From positions 87,368,440-87,432,439 of the forward strand of contig CM035417.1 of NCBI GenBank assembly GCA_020310875.1: a stretch of 64,000 bases of DNA, read 5' to 3'. The translations under genes were made by a program, and so were the position numbers. A model generated the notes under the pieces. It did no database searches, was not told the origin of the DNA, and was given only the letters and a program-made list of their open reading frames with translations. Positions 46,101-57,276 of this stretch are shown here, piece by piece. Numbering within the stretch: position 1 is the first letter of the stretch; each line of letters begins with the position of its first letter. This stretch comes from Ceratopteris richardii (taxonomy: Eukaryota > Streptophyta > Polypodiopsida > Polypodiales > Pteridaceae).

Positions 46101-48162
46101 TAAATTCTTATTTGAAAATGTATTCACAAGATACGGACTACCTATAGAGCTAGTTAGTGATAGAGGCACTCACTTCTTAAATGAAGTGATTGAAAATCTG
46201 CTCCAAGAATTCTTGGTAATACATAAGAAGTCTGCCCCCTATCACCCTCAAGCAAATGGCCAGGCTGAGAGCACCAAGAAGATCTTATGCAATGTATTGA
46301 CAAAATTAGTGAACAATAAACGCTCTGATTGGGACAAACAGCTACACCATGCTGTTTGGGCATACCGAGTTGCCTACAAAACGGTACTCCAAGCCACGCC
46401 CTTTCAAATGGTGTTTGGTCAAAATGCTATTCTCCCGCTAGACTTTTTGATACCTACATTAAAAGTGGCACAAGAGCATGAATGGACGGGTCATGAACTC
46501 TCCTCTAGACTTTTTGACCTTGAACGATTAGGGGAAACAAGACTGAGAGTAGCTGCAGGGATATATGCAGCTAAAAAGAGACAAAAAGCATACTTTGATG
46601 CCCATGTGAAGGATAAGGGCTTGAAAGCAGGAGATCTAGTTTTAGTCTACACATTGAAACAACACGCAAGGAAGCTAGAAAAATGAGGCTACGGACCTAT
46701 GATCATCAATAGGATCTCCACGAGTGGAGCAGTACAACTAGCCACTTTAGAGGGTGAGGTTCTCCCAAACTATATTAGCGGATGCAGAATCAAGTTGTAT
46801 CAGGAACCCCTCACGGAGGAAATGCTAAGTCGACTCAATACTGCTAAGAAACGCAAAGAGGAAGAAAAGCGAATTCGAGAAGAAGCTCAAGCAGAAGCCC
46901 TAGAGCGCATCCGAAGAATGAAATTAAGAAGACAAGGTAGAGAGCACCCTAGGCAAGATGCGTATGCAGATCAAGGATATGACGTGGCTATGTGTGAAGT
47001 TTCAGATGTTAGCTCACATAGGATAAATGATCGACGTCCTTTCATGACCTTAGATATAGGACAAGGAAAGAGTGCAAGGACTGTAAGAGCCTTGATTGAC
47101 TCAGGTGCAGCCACTAGTGCTGTTAAATTGTCTTACTGTCAAGAGTTGCAATTAACTGTCAATCCTGTGGAAGCATATCTCATAGGATTGGGGGGCGTGG
47201 AAACCCCTTGCATAGGCGAGGTGGAACTTCCCCTCTATATTCATGATGAGGCAATGACAGTTAAAGTACTAGTGTGTCAAGATGAGGATCTCACTGAACC
47301 TCTTGTCTTGGGTCAAGACTGGATCTATGACCAAGCAGTCAACTTAAACCTAAGAAGTGGACTTCTTCAGGTATGGGTGAATCAAACTAGAATTACAATT
47401 GAGTTAAATAATGGAGCACTCAAGGAACTAGAAAAGACACTGACTCCTGGTCCCTCCAGGGGTGCACATGAAGTTGATCATGCTGTTCTTGTCCAAGGCT
47501 ATGTGATGCAGAAGAATGAAGATCTCAAAAAAGGAGTCAGAGCCACAAGGGAACTCCCTTCTTTTCCAAAGGCCAGAAGGAGGCAGCAACTAAGGGGAGA
47601 TCAATCACTGAAGACTCTCCGGGCGAGAGACCAAAAGAACGCGCGAAGCAGAACAACTCAGCCGATGAAACAAATGTGGGTGCGGAAAGACGAGCTGCCG
47701 GCTGTAACTAAGCTGCAACACCGGTCTCAACTTCCTATTAGTAATCAATGACTTGATGCTAATAAGAGGACTCCTAAAACCTCTGATGAGAAAGTGAAAT
47801 CCATTTGGGTACCCAAGAAGTCGATGAAGGCTGACCCACAATCAAGACAAATTTGGGTGCCTAAGGCTTGCTTGCGGGCTCAACTAGCCCCACATAATTC
47901 ACATCATACACGACAGGGTTCACTCGCTCAAGCAGCCGCCACCCACTCTTGTCTGATACACTTGAACTCACTACCACCTAGAAGCACGCACAGACTCACT
48001 CATAAATGGGTTCCAATGGCACAACAACTTCCAGTAGAATTACTCATGCAACCCCCCCGAATCTCCACAAAACCAAGACCCAAAGCCATCCACTGTATTT
48101 GGAAACCTAAAACTTGTAATAAACCCCCAGACCCCAGTTGTAAATCCATGACCACCTACTAA
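40102..48162 (+). pseudogene. G2 gag-pol, 3' segment (three in-frame stops)
   Basis: It continues the gag frame from 26332. One frame runs to TAG 48160-48162, interrupted by TAG 40918-40920 (Tyr in G3), TGA 46684-46686 (Arg in G1/G3) and TGA 47749-47751. Order: end of gag; knuckle CYTCGSDHMANVC at 40390; Gln/Tyr/Pro-rich stretch 40531-40690; second knuckle CFRCQGDHLILDC near 40983; third knuckle with Cys changed to Tyr (CQDYGKEH) at 41068; protease LDSGAG (Asp 42613-42615); RT with YVDD at 44329-44340; RNase H about 44755-45115; extra H2C2 about 45380-45515; standard H2C2 about 45760-45890; integrase core about 45960-46290. The second retropepsin-like domain (Asp 47098-47100; LVLGQDW near 47310) and W-V-P-K repeats follow. 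Stop 46684 would cut off the post-integrase tail. Confidence 0.95.
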
Positions 48163-48383
48163 CTACGTCACGCTCATACTACATCATCCCACTTAACTCT
48201 TAGGTCCAACCAATTCCTAACTACACACACAAGCACCGAGCACTTATCAACCTACTAATCTCTCCCGAATCTCATGATAATGTTGTAATGGGGACAAAAA
48301 AAAAAAAAAACGATTTTAACTTGTCCCTTACAATATTAACATATATTTCTATATTCTCACAGAATCAGAAGGCAAGAAGTGAC
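48163..48383 (+). other. G2 spacer between pol and the extra ORF
   Basis: It contains a conserved block with G1 (CACCGAGCACTTAT ... TGTTGTAAYGGGGACA), an A15 run at 48296-48310, and a pyrimidine-rich stretch ending TATATTCTCACAG (48362) that resembles a plant 3' splice site 21 bp before the ATG. Confidence 0.5.
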
Positions 48384-51300
48384 ATGGCAGAAGCGACAGG
48401 TCCGAGCTCACAAGTAGGAATACTTACTGCAGGAATCGATGTGGATAGTCTACCCGTGGATGTCCCACCAACTGAACGACCTGTGGAACTGCAACACCTG
48501 CAGCAAATCCCGGTACCAGATCCACCCACAGGGATCACAGAAAGAGTCCATGCCAATTCTCACTGGTTCAATGGCATGCCAGGTCCATTAGGAGAGGCCA
48601 AGTATATATGGGAGTCTAAGTGCGAGTACGACCGATCATGGGTTCGATTCCAATTTTTCTCCAAGGAGTTCGAGACTTTACAGAACACCGAGGATCTCCA
48701 GACCATATGGCAACGTGCAGGGCTAGCAGAATACTTTGAAGCACCACTACCTAAACCAGATCTCCTCCGATGCTACTATTTGGTCTCCACATTACAAGCT
48801 AATGAAGAAAAGGACAAACCCGGATCATTTGTTCTTCCTTCCTTGCTGGGCAACAACGAGTTGAAGAGGTTTGAACTTACTGTGGAGTTGGTGAGCGACG
48901 CTTTGAATATGCACGGCACACATGTACCCTCTGAAAAAGATGCTCTCGTTCCTACTAACATGAAGGATAGGAAACTATTGAAGCTTAAAGACATGGCAGC
49001 ACTCACACCAAACGTGTCCATCCCTCTCCGTATGTGCATGCAACATTTTGCTTTCCCCGGCCAGGACCGCTTCACACAACCACACAAGAGAATCTGGTTT
49101 GCTCTCTACTTAGCGGAAGCAGGTGCACTACCAATTAAGCTATCAGTATGGATTATAGATCAATTGTATGAAGCAAATAAAAGGTCTTCTAGGAAATTAG
49201 TGGTGAACGGTTGCTGTGCAATCACACGCATTATTTACCGGTGCCTAGCATACGATGTTCCCATTGAACGTGCCTTAACTTGGCCACAATTACAAATGTT
49301 TAAGAAGCTCAAGGCGTCCACACATCAATCCAAGCGCATGAGGGGTGCGATCCCTTGTGTCCAGACAAGGGAAGTTCTGACTACTCCGGAGGTATCACCA
49401 CGAAGGGAGACCACAGTACCTCCCTTTACCATTAGGATACCCAGGTCGGGATCTGAAACTACGACACAAGCTACACCTTCAGCTCCTCCTGCTCCACCTG
49501 AATTTGAATTTGCTGCAACTGGAGATGCTGAAGGAATGGATCCCCAGGACTTCGAAGCATTCTTACAAAGTACACAATTCTCTGATGTGGAATTTTATTC
49601 AGATACAGAGGAACAAGGCACATCTTCACGAAGAAGAAGAAAATCTACAGACGGTCGACATGTACATTGGAGCGACGCTCAGCAAGGTCAACAACAAGGA
49701 CACCTAGAAGAAGAAGGCGCTGATGAAGAGGAGACCACTGAAGCCCCAGCCTATACAGCAGAACTCCGAAGGCTGTACCAAATTATGGAAAGAGTGCGAT
49801 CGCAACAACTGCTCACCGAACAGAGCAGTAGAGTACTCATGACTCAGCTGTTGGAAGAAGCAAGAGTTGACTCAGAATATAGGGAAGGTCTCTTATTGAT
49901 GGCAGAAACATATGGGGTAGTGGAAGCAGTGCGCACTGCCATTAGGAGGTCTCCAGTTCAATATGATCCACGAAGGTTCCAGACACGACCACGCTCAGGT
50001 AAGAATATCCAGATTCCCATAACAACTGCAGAAGAGCCAACTATTACATCTGAACCCATCAAGACAACCGCCCAAGCAACCGAAACGGCTAGCCAAGAGC
50101 ACCCAGTCACCCATGAGGAATCCACCGAGCCACTACCACCCACACCCCCACCATCGCCTCCTAGAGCAGAAACAATGGAAATCACCTCGACCACTCAACC
50201 CACCGAACCAACCTTCATCTTCCGTACTCCCATCTCTAGTTCAACCCTATTCTCTACCTCTGATAACCCAATCTTTGAAGCAAACCCCATCACTACACAA
50301 TCCACCGAACCGCTCATAGAGCCTGCCTTAGGACAACCATCCCCCATGCCCTCAGCCATAGGTCATCCTGACCCTAGATCCACATTCATGGGTTTTCCTG
50401 CTACCACGCAACCCTTCATGCCCTCCTCAAATCTACAACCTCAACCCCCGACCTCCATCTCTCCATTTCTACAATCCCTCCATAACCTCCTTGCTAGAAC
50501 TTTTCAACCCAGGTCTCAACCATTTCCTTTCTTTTCAGCTCCCCATCCCACTTCTCATCTATTCACCACTTTCACACACACACCACCTACCATTCCAATG
50601 TATATGGCAGATCCCACACTCGCACCCACTCCTGAAAGTATGGACATGTCACCACCCACGGCACCTCCCCCCACGATTCCACCTCCTCCCATTCCCCCTC
50701 CACCAATTTCACCCACACACACGACTTCAATAGACACATCATTCACTCTTCCCCTTCCCCAATTCCCTTCCCATGCATCTTCCACTGTAAACACCACCCA
50801 CTCATCTATAGGAAATGCATTGGACACCATGCTAGCTTGTATATCAAACTTAAGGACAGATTACAATCAGCTCCAGCAACAGAATGAACGCCTGCACGAG
50901 CACTCAGAGACACTACAGCACCGCCTTGCTGCACTAGAGGAGGAAAATGCTCGCCTCCACACACAGTTCCAAACTCTCCAAGAGGCTCATGGCATATTGG
51001 AGGTACAGTTACAGAACAAAGATCAGGCAGCGATACAGGTGGTAGAAGGTCACCTACGGACACAGCTGGAACACAATTCAAAGCTTCAGCGAAATATGGC
51101 CCTACTCAAGCGACATCTTGCGGCCGCTCAGGAAGAGAATCGACGCCTGCAAGTACAAAATCAAGAGAACCTGGAAGTAGCTATTGAGAGCACACCTGGG
51201 GCACCCATCAGCCCATCAAAGTTTCAAGCAGTTACCCCCGATAATATCAAGATCATATTGGAAGACTATGCCATGCTGCTTGAAGCACATGACCAGCTAT

Positions 51301-52659
51301 CAGAGGAACTGGGTCAACTGAAGCAGAAACACCAAAAAGAAACAACAGCTGCCTCACCAACCACCCTCCGCGACTTCACTTCTCACAGACTCAGAAGCCT
51401 TAAAAGATCTCTAGAAACAGGTCACCGAACTGCAAGCATGTCTACTACAATATGAGAGACCACATTCCCCTCCAGAGGCTCCCACTGACGAAGAAGTAGT
51501 ACAAATTCCTGTGGAACCGACATTTGAAGAAGAATACGACCCACAACCCTTCCCAGGAGGCCAACAAACGGAAGAAGCTCAGGACACATTCGAGGCACCA
51601 CGGCCTCCGTGGCTACGTCAAGTGGAGGAAATCGGGAGTTCTCACGAAGAGCGTACAGTAGTGCAAAATCAGGCCATGAGGGTCATAGAGGAAACTGTGC
51701 TACAATCGGCTTACTTCAAGAACCTGTCATCGAGACGCCTTATCCTCTCATCTGAACTCTAATACAGGCCTTATTATATTATCTTGGCTGATTATAATGC
51801 AGAAATACAGCGAGTCACGGGTCAGATTCCTACCTTTGCTACCCAATTTCAACCCGAAGACCTTCCTCCAGAGGCGCAAAAAGGCAAAATTCGTCAACCC
51901 ACCTGGCGGCAAAAACTTCTAGAGACATATCCAGAAATGCTACGCACATGGAACAATGCGCCCTTACATCTCCTATATAATCCATGCTACGGTCCAGTTC
52001 CACGCCACAGGTCTTGGAAGGCATTCAATATCAAAGTGCAGAACAACGCGCAATGCAAGGAATGGCTAAACTACCCATACATTGCGCCACCACAGGGACC
52101 ACCGTCGGTAGCATACATGATGGGAACAATTCGCCATTGGATGCCGCGATTGAAGCCCATGCCAGATGTAGCAGCTCAAATGATGCTTAAAATTTTAGAT
52201 ATGATGCAGGTAGTCCTGAAAACTTTTAGAAATGCAGCCGCACCACAGGTACGTCTCCCGGGGTTTAGCAATGGAAATTATGATTTGGTGTATGACATGA
52301 GCACCACCCCCGGTATTCGTGTGGCTTACGCCTGGCATGCACGCATCAAATACCTCCCTGCATGTTACAAACAGACCTTCGAAGAAATGTTTCGATCAGG
52401 TTTCTGGGAGTATCACTCGGAGATTTTCGCACCGAAGCCAACACACCTACTCCATCTCTTTGCATGTGAACAAGCAATGTACTCTGAGTACTACACCACC
52501 CCGCAACTAGAGGCCCCTGGCGCAATAAATTGGGATGCATTGGAAGCTGATCTAGCAAGAGGCTTAAGGATAGGAGAACACGAACTTGCCACCAATGTCA
52601 TCCAATACTATATCGACCACCCGATAGAACAGAGGTCTGTCAGGGGCGACAGACGCTAG
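48384..52659 (+). pseudogene. G2 extra ORF (ORF3), unknown function, one frameshift and two stops
   Basis: The ATG at 48384 gives MAEATGPSS. The frame is open to about 51350, then shifts by one. The new frame has TAG at 51412-51414 and TAA at 51760-51762 (G1 has CAA) and ends with TAG at 52657-52659, just before the polypurine tract. The N-terminal domain (about 48550-49290) shares HWF, RCYYLVSTL, RMCMQHFAFPGQDRFTQPHK and NGCCAITRIIYRCLAYDVP with G1. A Pro-rich linker is at about 50110-50790 and a coiled coil at about 50820-51340 (QLQQQNERLHEHSETLQ). The C-terminal domain has PTFATQF, YNPCYGPV, WHARIKYLPAC and FWEYHSEIF. No catalytic motif, signal peptide or membrane segment was recognised. 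A structural or nucleoprotein role is a guess from the coiled coil. Confidence 0.78.
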
Positions 52660-52670
52660 GAAGGGGGGCG
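52634..52670 (+). promoter_or_regulatory. G2 inverted repeat and polypurine tract
   Basis: GTCTGTC AGGGGC GACAGAC overlaps the last codons of the extra ORF. The purine run AGGAAGGGGGGCG (52658-52670) ends at the LTR. Confidence 0.88.
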
Positions 52671-53197
52671 TGTTGGCATACAAAGCAACAGAGGAGTCAT
52701 GCACAATACGGCAACAAGGCCAAATCATTTTTGTCCATGAACTATTTACAACTCAAGTGATTTTAATCACTACACAAACATTGTAAATCCCGTTTTTGGT
52801 AGATTAGACTCCATTTTGTGCAAGCCGAGGAGTCCTCGAGCTTGAGGAGTATTAGAACTAGCTACATATCAATTTTCATAATTTTTAGACTCTGTTTGAG
52901 CCCTCAAATAGGCTCTAGAACCTAATTTTTAACTAGGCCAGACACTAGGTCTGGACAAGACCAAAGCTAGTTAGAAAACTATAAAAAGAGCTAGAGAGCT
53001 CATTTTGGGGGTTAGATTGTTTGTGAATTGAGCTTATGTAAGAGACTTTTTGACTAATGCAAAGAACTCCATTGTTCCTCTCCTTGTTCTTGCCTTGTGT
53101 GCGCGTGTGTGTGTATGTGTGTGCATGCTTGTGTGCTTCTCACTCACACACTTGTGCCTTCACTTGCTCATAGTCTTCATACTAGTCCTCACGTCTC
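52671..53197 (+). repeat. G2 3' LTR, missing its last 67 bp
   Basis: It matches 22423-22949 and then changes directly to C-II RNase H sequence. The hairpin is at 52826-52838 and TATAAAA at 52980-52986. The final 3 bp (CTC, 53195-53197) fit both the LTR and the copia reading frame, so the break is ambiguous by 3 bp. Confidence 0.93.
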
Positions 53198-53722
53198 AAA
53201 GGAACCATAAATCAAGGACTTTATTATCCTTATGTATTTGATTTAGGTTTGAAGCTATTTTCTGATGTAGATTGGGCTGGCTCCAAGGAAGATAGAAGGA
53301 GCACTTCAGGTTATCTTACCTTTGCAGGTTCAAAGCTTATTTCATGGTCATCCAAGAAGCAACCCATAGTTGCTCTCTCTTCTACTGAAGCTGAATACAG
53401 AGGTCTTGCCATAGCTACTCAGGAAGCTATGTGGATGAAGACATTATTCAAAGATCTTGGATTGGAGTTTGGAACTCCAACTATTTTTGGTGACAATATG
53501 AGTTCTATTCACTTAGCTGCTAATCCTATTTTTCATGCAAGGACTAAACATATTGAAGTTCATTATCACTATGTAAGAGAGAAGGTTCTAAGCAGAGAGA
53601 TTCAAATATCATATGAGTCCACTCATCAACAATGTGCAAATATTCTAACCAAAGCATTGGATGGTACAAAGCTTTGCAAATTCAAGGCTATGATTGGTTT
53701 ACAAGTAATCTTGGAAGATTGA
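53195..53722 (+). pseudogene. C-II pol, 3' segment: RNase H
   Basis: It continues the copia frame after the G2 interruption (RILKY then LKGTINQGLYYPYVF). The RNase H region has DVDWAGSKEDRRSTSGY, SWSSKKQPIVALSSTEAEYR, ARTKHIEVHYHYVRE and CANILTKAL. It is open to TGA at 53720-53722. The segment is intact, but the upstream part has stops. Confidence 0.94.
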
Positions 53723-53744
53723 AGACCTCAAGCATACTTGGCTT

Positions 53745-53754
53745 GAGGGGGAGC
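53745..53754 (+). promoter_or_regulatory. C-II polypurine tract
   Basis: GAGGGGGAGC directly precedes the 3' LTR. Confidence 0.85.
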
Positions 53755-55015
53755 TGTTGGAGCAAGTCTATGACAAGCCTAAGTATTGGCTTGAGTCCCA
53801 CAAAGTCATAGAAGAAACCTTAAAATAAAGACTATGTAAAGTTCACTTGTGAACTACCTCTTGTAACTTTTGAAGAATTAAATTAATGAATCTTAAGTGG
53901 TTGAGTCCACTTGATCAAAAAGGGAAAGAAGAGCCATGAATTCGTGATTTTTGGTAGGTAGAGAATCAAATCAATCATTAATTGATTGGAGAGTGATTGA
54001 GGGAAGTTAGCCTCCCAAGCTCAATTATAAATAGATGGCAACTTTAGTCGTGGTTAGAGAGACCTATGTGAAGACCTCCAAGAGCTGAGCTTTATGCCAT
54101 ATAAAGGTGTGATTCCAAGGCACACATATGTATCGGTAAGTCCATTGTATTGTACAAGCAATATATTTTCATTTTCATGATCATTTGAGTTCATATTTCC
54201 ATGTTCTTGTGAAGTGTACTACTCACTGCCATATCTCTCAGTTTTCTTAGTCAGATTGCAGAGATGATTTCTCTGAGCTTGGTGCATCATTTTCCGTGAT
54301 TTAACTTGGTAAAGTTAGCTCTATAAGTCCACTATATGCTCACCAATTTTCATGTCATTTGGGTTTTCAATCTTCAGTTATGTTCAGTTGAAGTCAACAG
54401 TGTCTATTCATTTTCACTTCTCTGTCAGGTACCCGACTTTTTTACTCATCTTGTGAGAGTTGTTTCTCAGTGTGTACTTACCCAAATTCAATGATTTAAA
54501 GCTTTTTGGATTTAGAATACTGTTTATTATAGGCATACAGATGTTCATAATCATTGGATTCTTAAATCTGGAGTTATGTTCATTTTTCTACTCACTGGTC
54601 TCATTACTGTAGCAGCACGTGAAAATCGGGATGATGTCATCACTTGTTAAACATCTTGCTCAGTGTGTGGTTAATTATTTTTGATGAAATTACTCTTGAA
54701 AGTTAGCTCTTTAAGTTAACTAGACTTCCCCAAGAGGAATTAAGCTAATTGCTGCTGTGCTTAGAGAATTATGCAAAACACTGGACAGGTGTATGAACCA
54801 AAATAGCAAGTTCTTCACCTCTGAGCTAACTCCAACTTATCTGTTTTGATCTATCTTTTTGAGAGTGATCTTCCAAGATACATAGGGTGTCTAATACATC
54901 CATTGGCAAGCTAAAAGGGCCCACCATATACTCCTGGAGTTCATTTGGCTGGTGTAGATCAAGGATTTTGCAACACCTCTTCATCTTCAAGCACATACCT
55001 ATCCATCTCTTCACA
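53755..55015 (+). repeat. C-II 3' LTR
   Basis: It runs TGTTGGAGCAAGTC ... CTCTTCACA, 1,261 bp, with TATAAATA at 54026-54033. It is followed by the target duplication AAGAA (55016-55020). Confidence 0.93.
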
Positions 55016-55023
55016 AAGAAGAA

Positions 55024-55311
55024 TGATCTTCTTCTACTTCTATTACATAAAGAGAATATAGGGAATGACCCTATTCAATAATACAGCCAATATAATATAT
55101 AAAGAACAATACATAAAGAAAATCGTAATTTCCACAAATGAGTGAGTTGGCAAGAAACAAATGTGCCATCACTCTCAGTAGATAGATCTAGTAAGCCTCA
55201 CTAAAAAGCATCCGTGACATATATCGATGTAACCACTATACATGTCAGAGAGATAAAAAAGGTAGTATGTGTCATCCTCGATCATCACATGTTTATCTCA
55301 ATATCTCAACA
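55024..55311 (-). repeat. F3 3' LTR (288 bp) with adjoining polypurine tract
   Basis: On the minus strand it starts TGTTGAGATATTGAG at 55311, preceded by GAGCTTGAGGGGGAG (55326-55312), and ends ...GATCA at 55024. Most of it is duplicated at 18261-18521 behind the C-II 5' LTR. Confidence 0.85.
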
Positions 55312-55379
55312 CTCCCCCTCAAGCTCAAGGTCATCTTCTATAATCCAAGGATCTTTTGAAACTTCTTCAAATTCCCTGC

Positions 55380-57276
55380 TCCAAGTGCTTTATTGAAAAT
55401 ATCAGCAATATCACTTGCTAATACCTTTCCTTGATAAAGTGATAATATGCATCCATATTCTTTGTTCTAGCATGAAAAACAAGATTTCATGCTAACTGTA
55501 AGATTCTAAGATTATCACAACAAATGAGAATAGGCTTTTACACTTCCACATAAAGCTACAAGTCATAGCTCTAGCCATGACACTTCACATGCTACATTAC
55601 AACACCTCTATACTCACCCTCTATACTCAACAAAGAAATAGAGGCTCCATGTAACAACAACACTTCCAAGTGAAAATAGAAATCCATTAGTAGGTCTTCT
55701 ATATGGAAAACTTGTTGTATCCATGAACCTGCAATTGTGCACTAGCTTCATAAAACAATGCATAATCCAAAGTAGCACTCACATAATGTAGATTGCATCT
55801 CAAAGCACCTAAAAGTGGGTTCATGGGAACCTACATAAATTGTCTTTCAAATCCTAAAGTGTAGCTTATATTAGGCCTTCTAATTGTGAGATGTATCAAA
55901 CCTCCCACAATTTTCTTGTACATAGTAGCACTTTCCAATACTTCACCTAATGTAGTATCCAAATTCAAATTTTGATCTAATGGCATAGAAATTGGCTTAC
56001 AATGTTCCATACCATACTTTTGTAGCATACTCAAGGCATATTACCTTTGGAACATTCATATAGCTATTTTTTTTGTATAAACTCAATACCCCAAAATAGC
56101 ATAGCACACCAAGATCTTTCATGTCAAATTCTTACATAAGGAGTTTCTTTACCTCTTTAATGCTTTCTTCATTGTCACCACCTATAGTCAATTCATCAAT
56201 GTAAATAGCCACAATTGTGATGCCATCATCACCCTTCCCTGCGCATAATGAGTGATGTGCATCACACATAGAAAATCCAATGGAGGTTAAATAATATGAA
56301 ATCCTTACATGCCAAGCATGAGGTACTTGTTTAAGCCCATAGAAAGCCTTTTTCAAATTGTAAACATATTTTGGATGCTTCGAGTCCCCATCCTTGTGGC
56401 TTATCCCCATATACTTCTTTTTGCAACTCACCATCTAAGAAAGCATTCTTCACATCTTTATGATGCAAAATCCATCCTTTTATTGTAGACAATGCAACAA
56501 GTGCTCTAACAATAGCCATTTTAGCTATAGGACTGAAAGTTTCCTCATAATCAATGTCGTATGTCTATGCATATCCTTTTGCTACCAATCCTACATTACA
56601 CCTATTTATGCTACCATCAACATTATGCTTTACCTTGTAAACCCACTTGTAAGCTATGGGCTTTCTTTCCTTCTGGCAATGGAACTAGCTTCCATATTTC
56701 ATTTCCATAAAGTACAACCATCTCCTCATCCATATCTTTCTCCCAATCTGCATTTCCAATTGCATCTTCAAAACAAGAAGGTTCAACATCTTATATTACC
56801 TTGATCATGTAGGCACAATCATGAGCCATGTAGCTATCATATGTTAATCATTGCATCGAATTCTACATCCTTCTAGATCTTCTTGGTTCTAGGTCACTTC
56901 TCCTTGTTGTATCATCTGCATATGCCTTTCTTACTCTTGGAGTCTTTACAGAGGGCAATCCAAGTTCCTCATCAAGGCTCTTCTTTGAACTGCTTGATTC
57001 TCCATCAAGGTCTTCAAAACTTATAGATGTTTCATTATCAACAACAATATTTTCTTTACCTTTCTTGGATGTAGTCGATGAATTTGCTGGACAAAAATTT
57101 CCATGCAATCTTCCACTCCATGGGTTTGAGTTGGAACTACTGATAGGTGACATATCAAGTCCACTCAAAACTTGAGATTCTACACTTGAGTTTTTAGCAT
57201 TTCCTTAGTCATGATTAAGTCCTTCTTTGGCATCATCATAGAAGCTTGACATTTCATCAAATACCACATCTTTGAC
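55380..57276 (-). pseudogene. F3 copia pol remnant
   Basis: It is broken by many stops and shifts. From 57276 downward: integrase tail (VVFDEMSSFYDDA); a Ser-rich linker (SSSSKKSLDEELGLP) near 56970; RT with VRALVALSTIKGWILHHKDVKNAFLDGEL near 56490, YNLKKAFYGLKQVPHAW near 56340 and a YIDEL variant of YVDD near 56200; then CKPISMPLDQN near 55990. A last RNase H scrap near 55385-55410 reads ISNIADIFNKAL-like. RNase H proper is barely recognisable. Confidence 0.85.

Larger units (their letters stand above)
22423..53197 (+). mobile_element. Ty3/gypsy element G2 (interrupted by G3)
   Basis: LTRs are at 22423-23016 and 52671-53197, with a tRNA-Asp primer site, leader, gag-pol, extra ORF and polypurine tract. 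Excluding G3 and one target duplication the element is about 17.0 kb. It lies in C-II pol. The right LTR lacks its last 67 bp, and the C-II sequence resumes directly, so the target duplication on that side is gone. Confidence 0.95.
16987..55015 (+). mobile_element. Ty1/copia element C-II, host of the nested gypsy elements
   Basis: LTRs are at 16987-18252 and 53755-55015, flanked by AAGAA at 16982-16986 and 55016-55020. The element is interrupted by G2 at 22423. Its internal sequence runs 18686-22422 and then 53195-53754. The 5' end is abnormal: the LTR is followed by a copy of the sequence that flanks the 3' LTR and then by a second copy of the LTR tail (18253-18685). Confidence 0.92.
55024..57276 (-). 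mobile_element. Copia F3 fragment, reverse strand: integrase end to 3' LTR
   Basis: On the minus strand it begins in the integrase tail (KDVVFDEMSSFY, near 57265) and runs through RT and RNase H remnants to a polypurine tract and LTR. Its 5' side is cut by the F2 copy b LTR at about 57277. C-II sits against its outer end. Confidence 0.85.

Noticed and set aside
46300..48162. Chromodomain at the integrase C-terminus
   Set aside because: No chromodomain aromatic cage pattern was found; the tail holds the protease-like domain and W-V-P-K repeats.
48384..52659. Envelope protein in the post-pol ORF
   Set aside because: The position would fit, but I see no signal peptide, membrane span or cleavage-site features. 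The protein is soluble-looking with a coiled coil.
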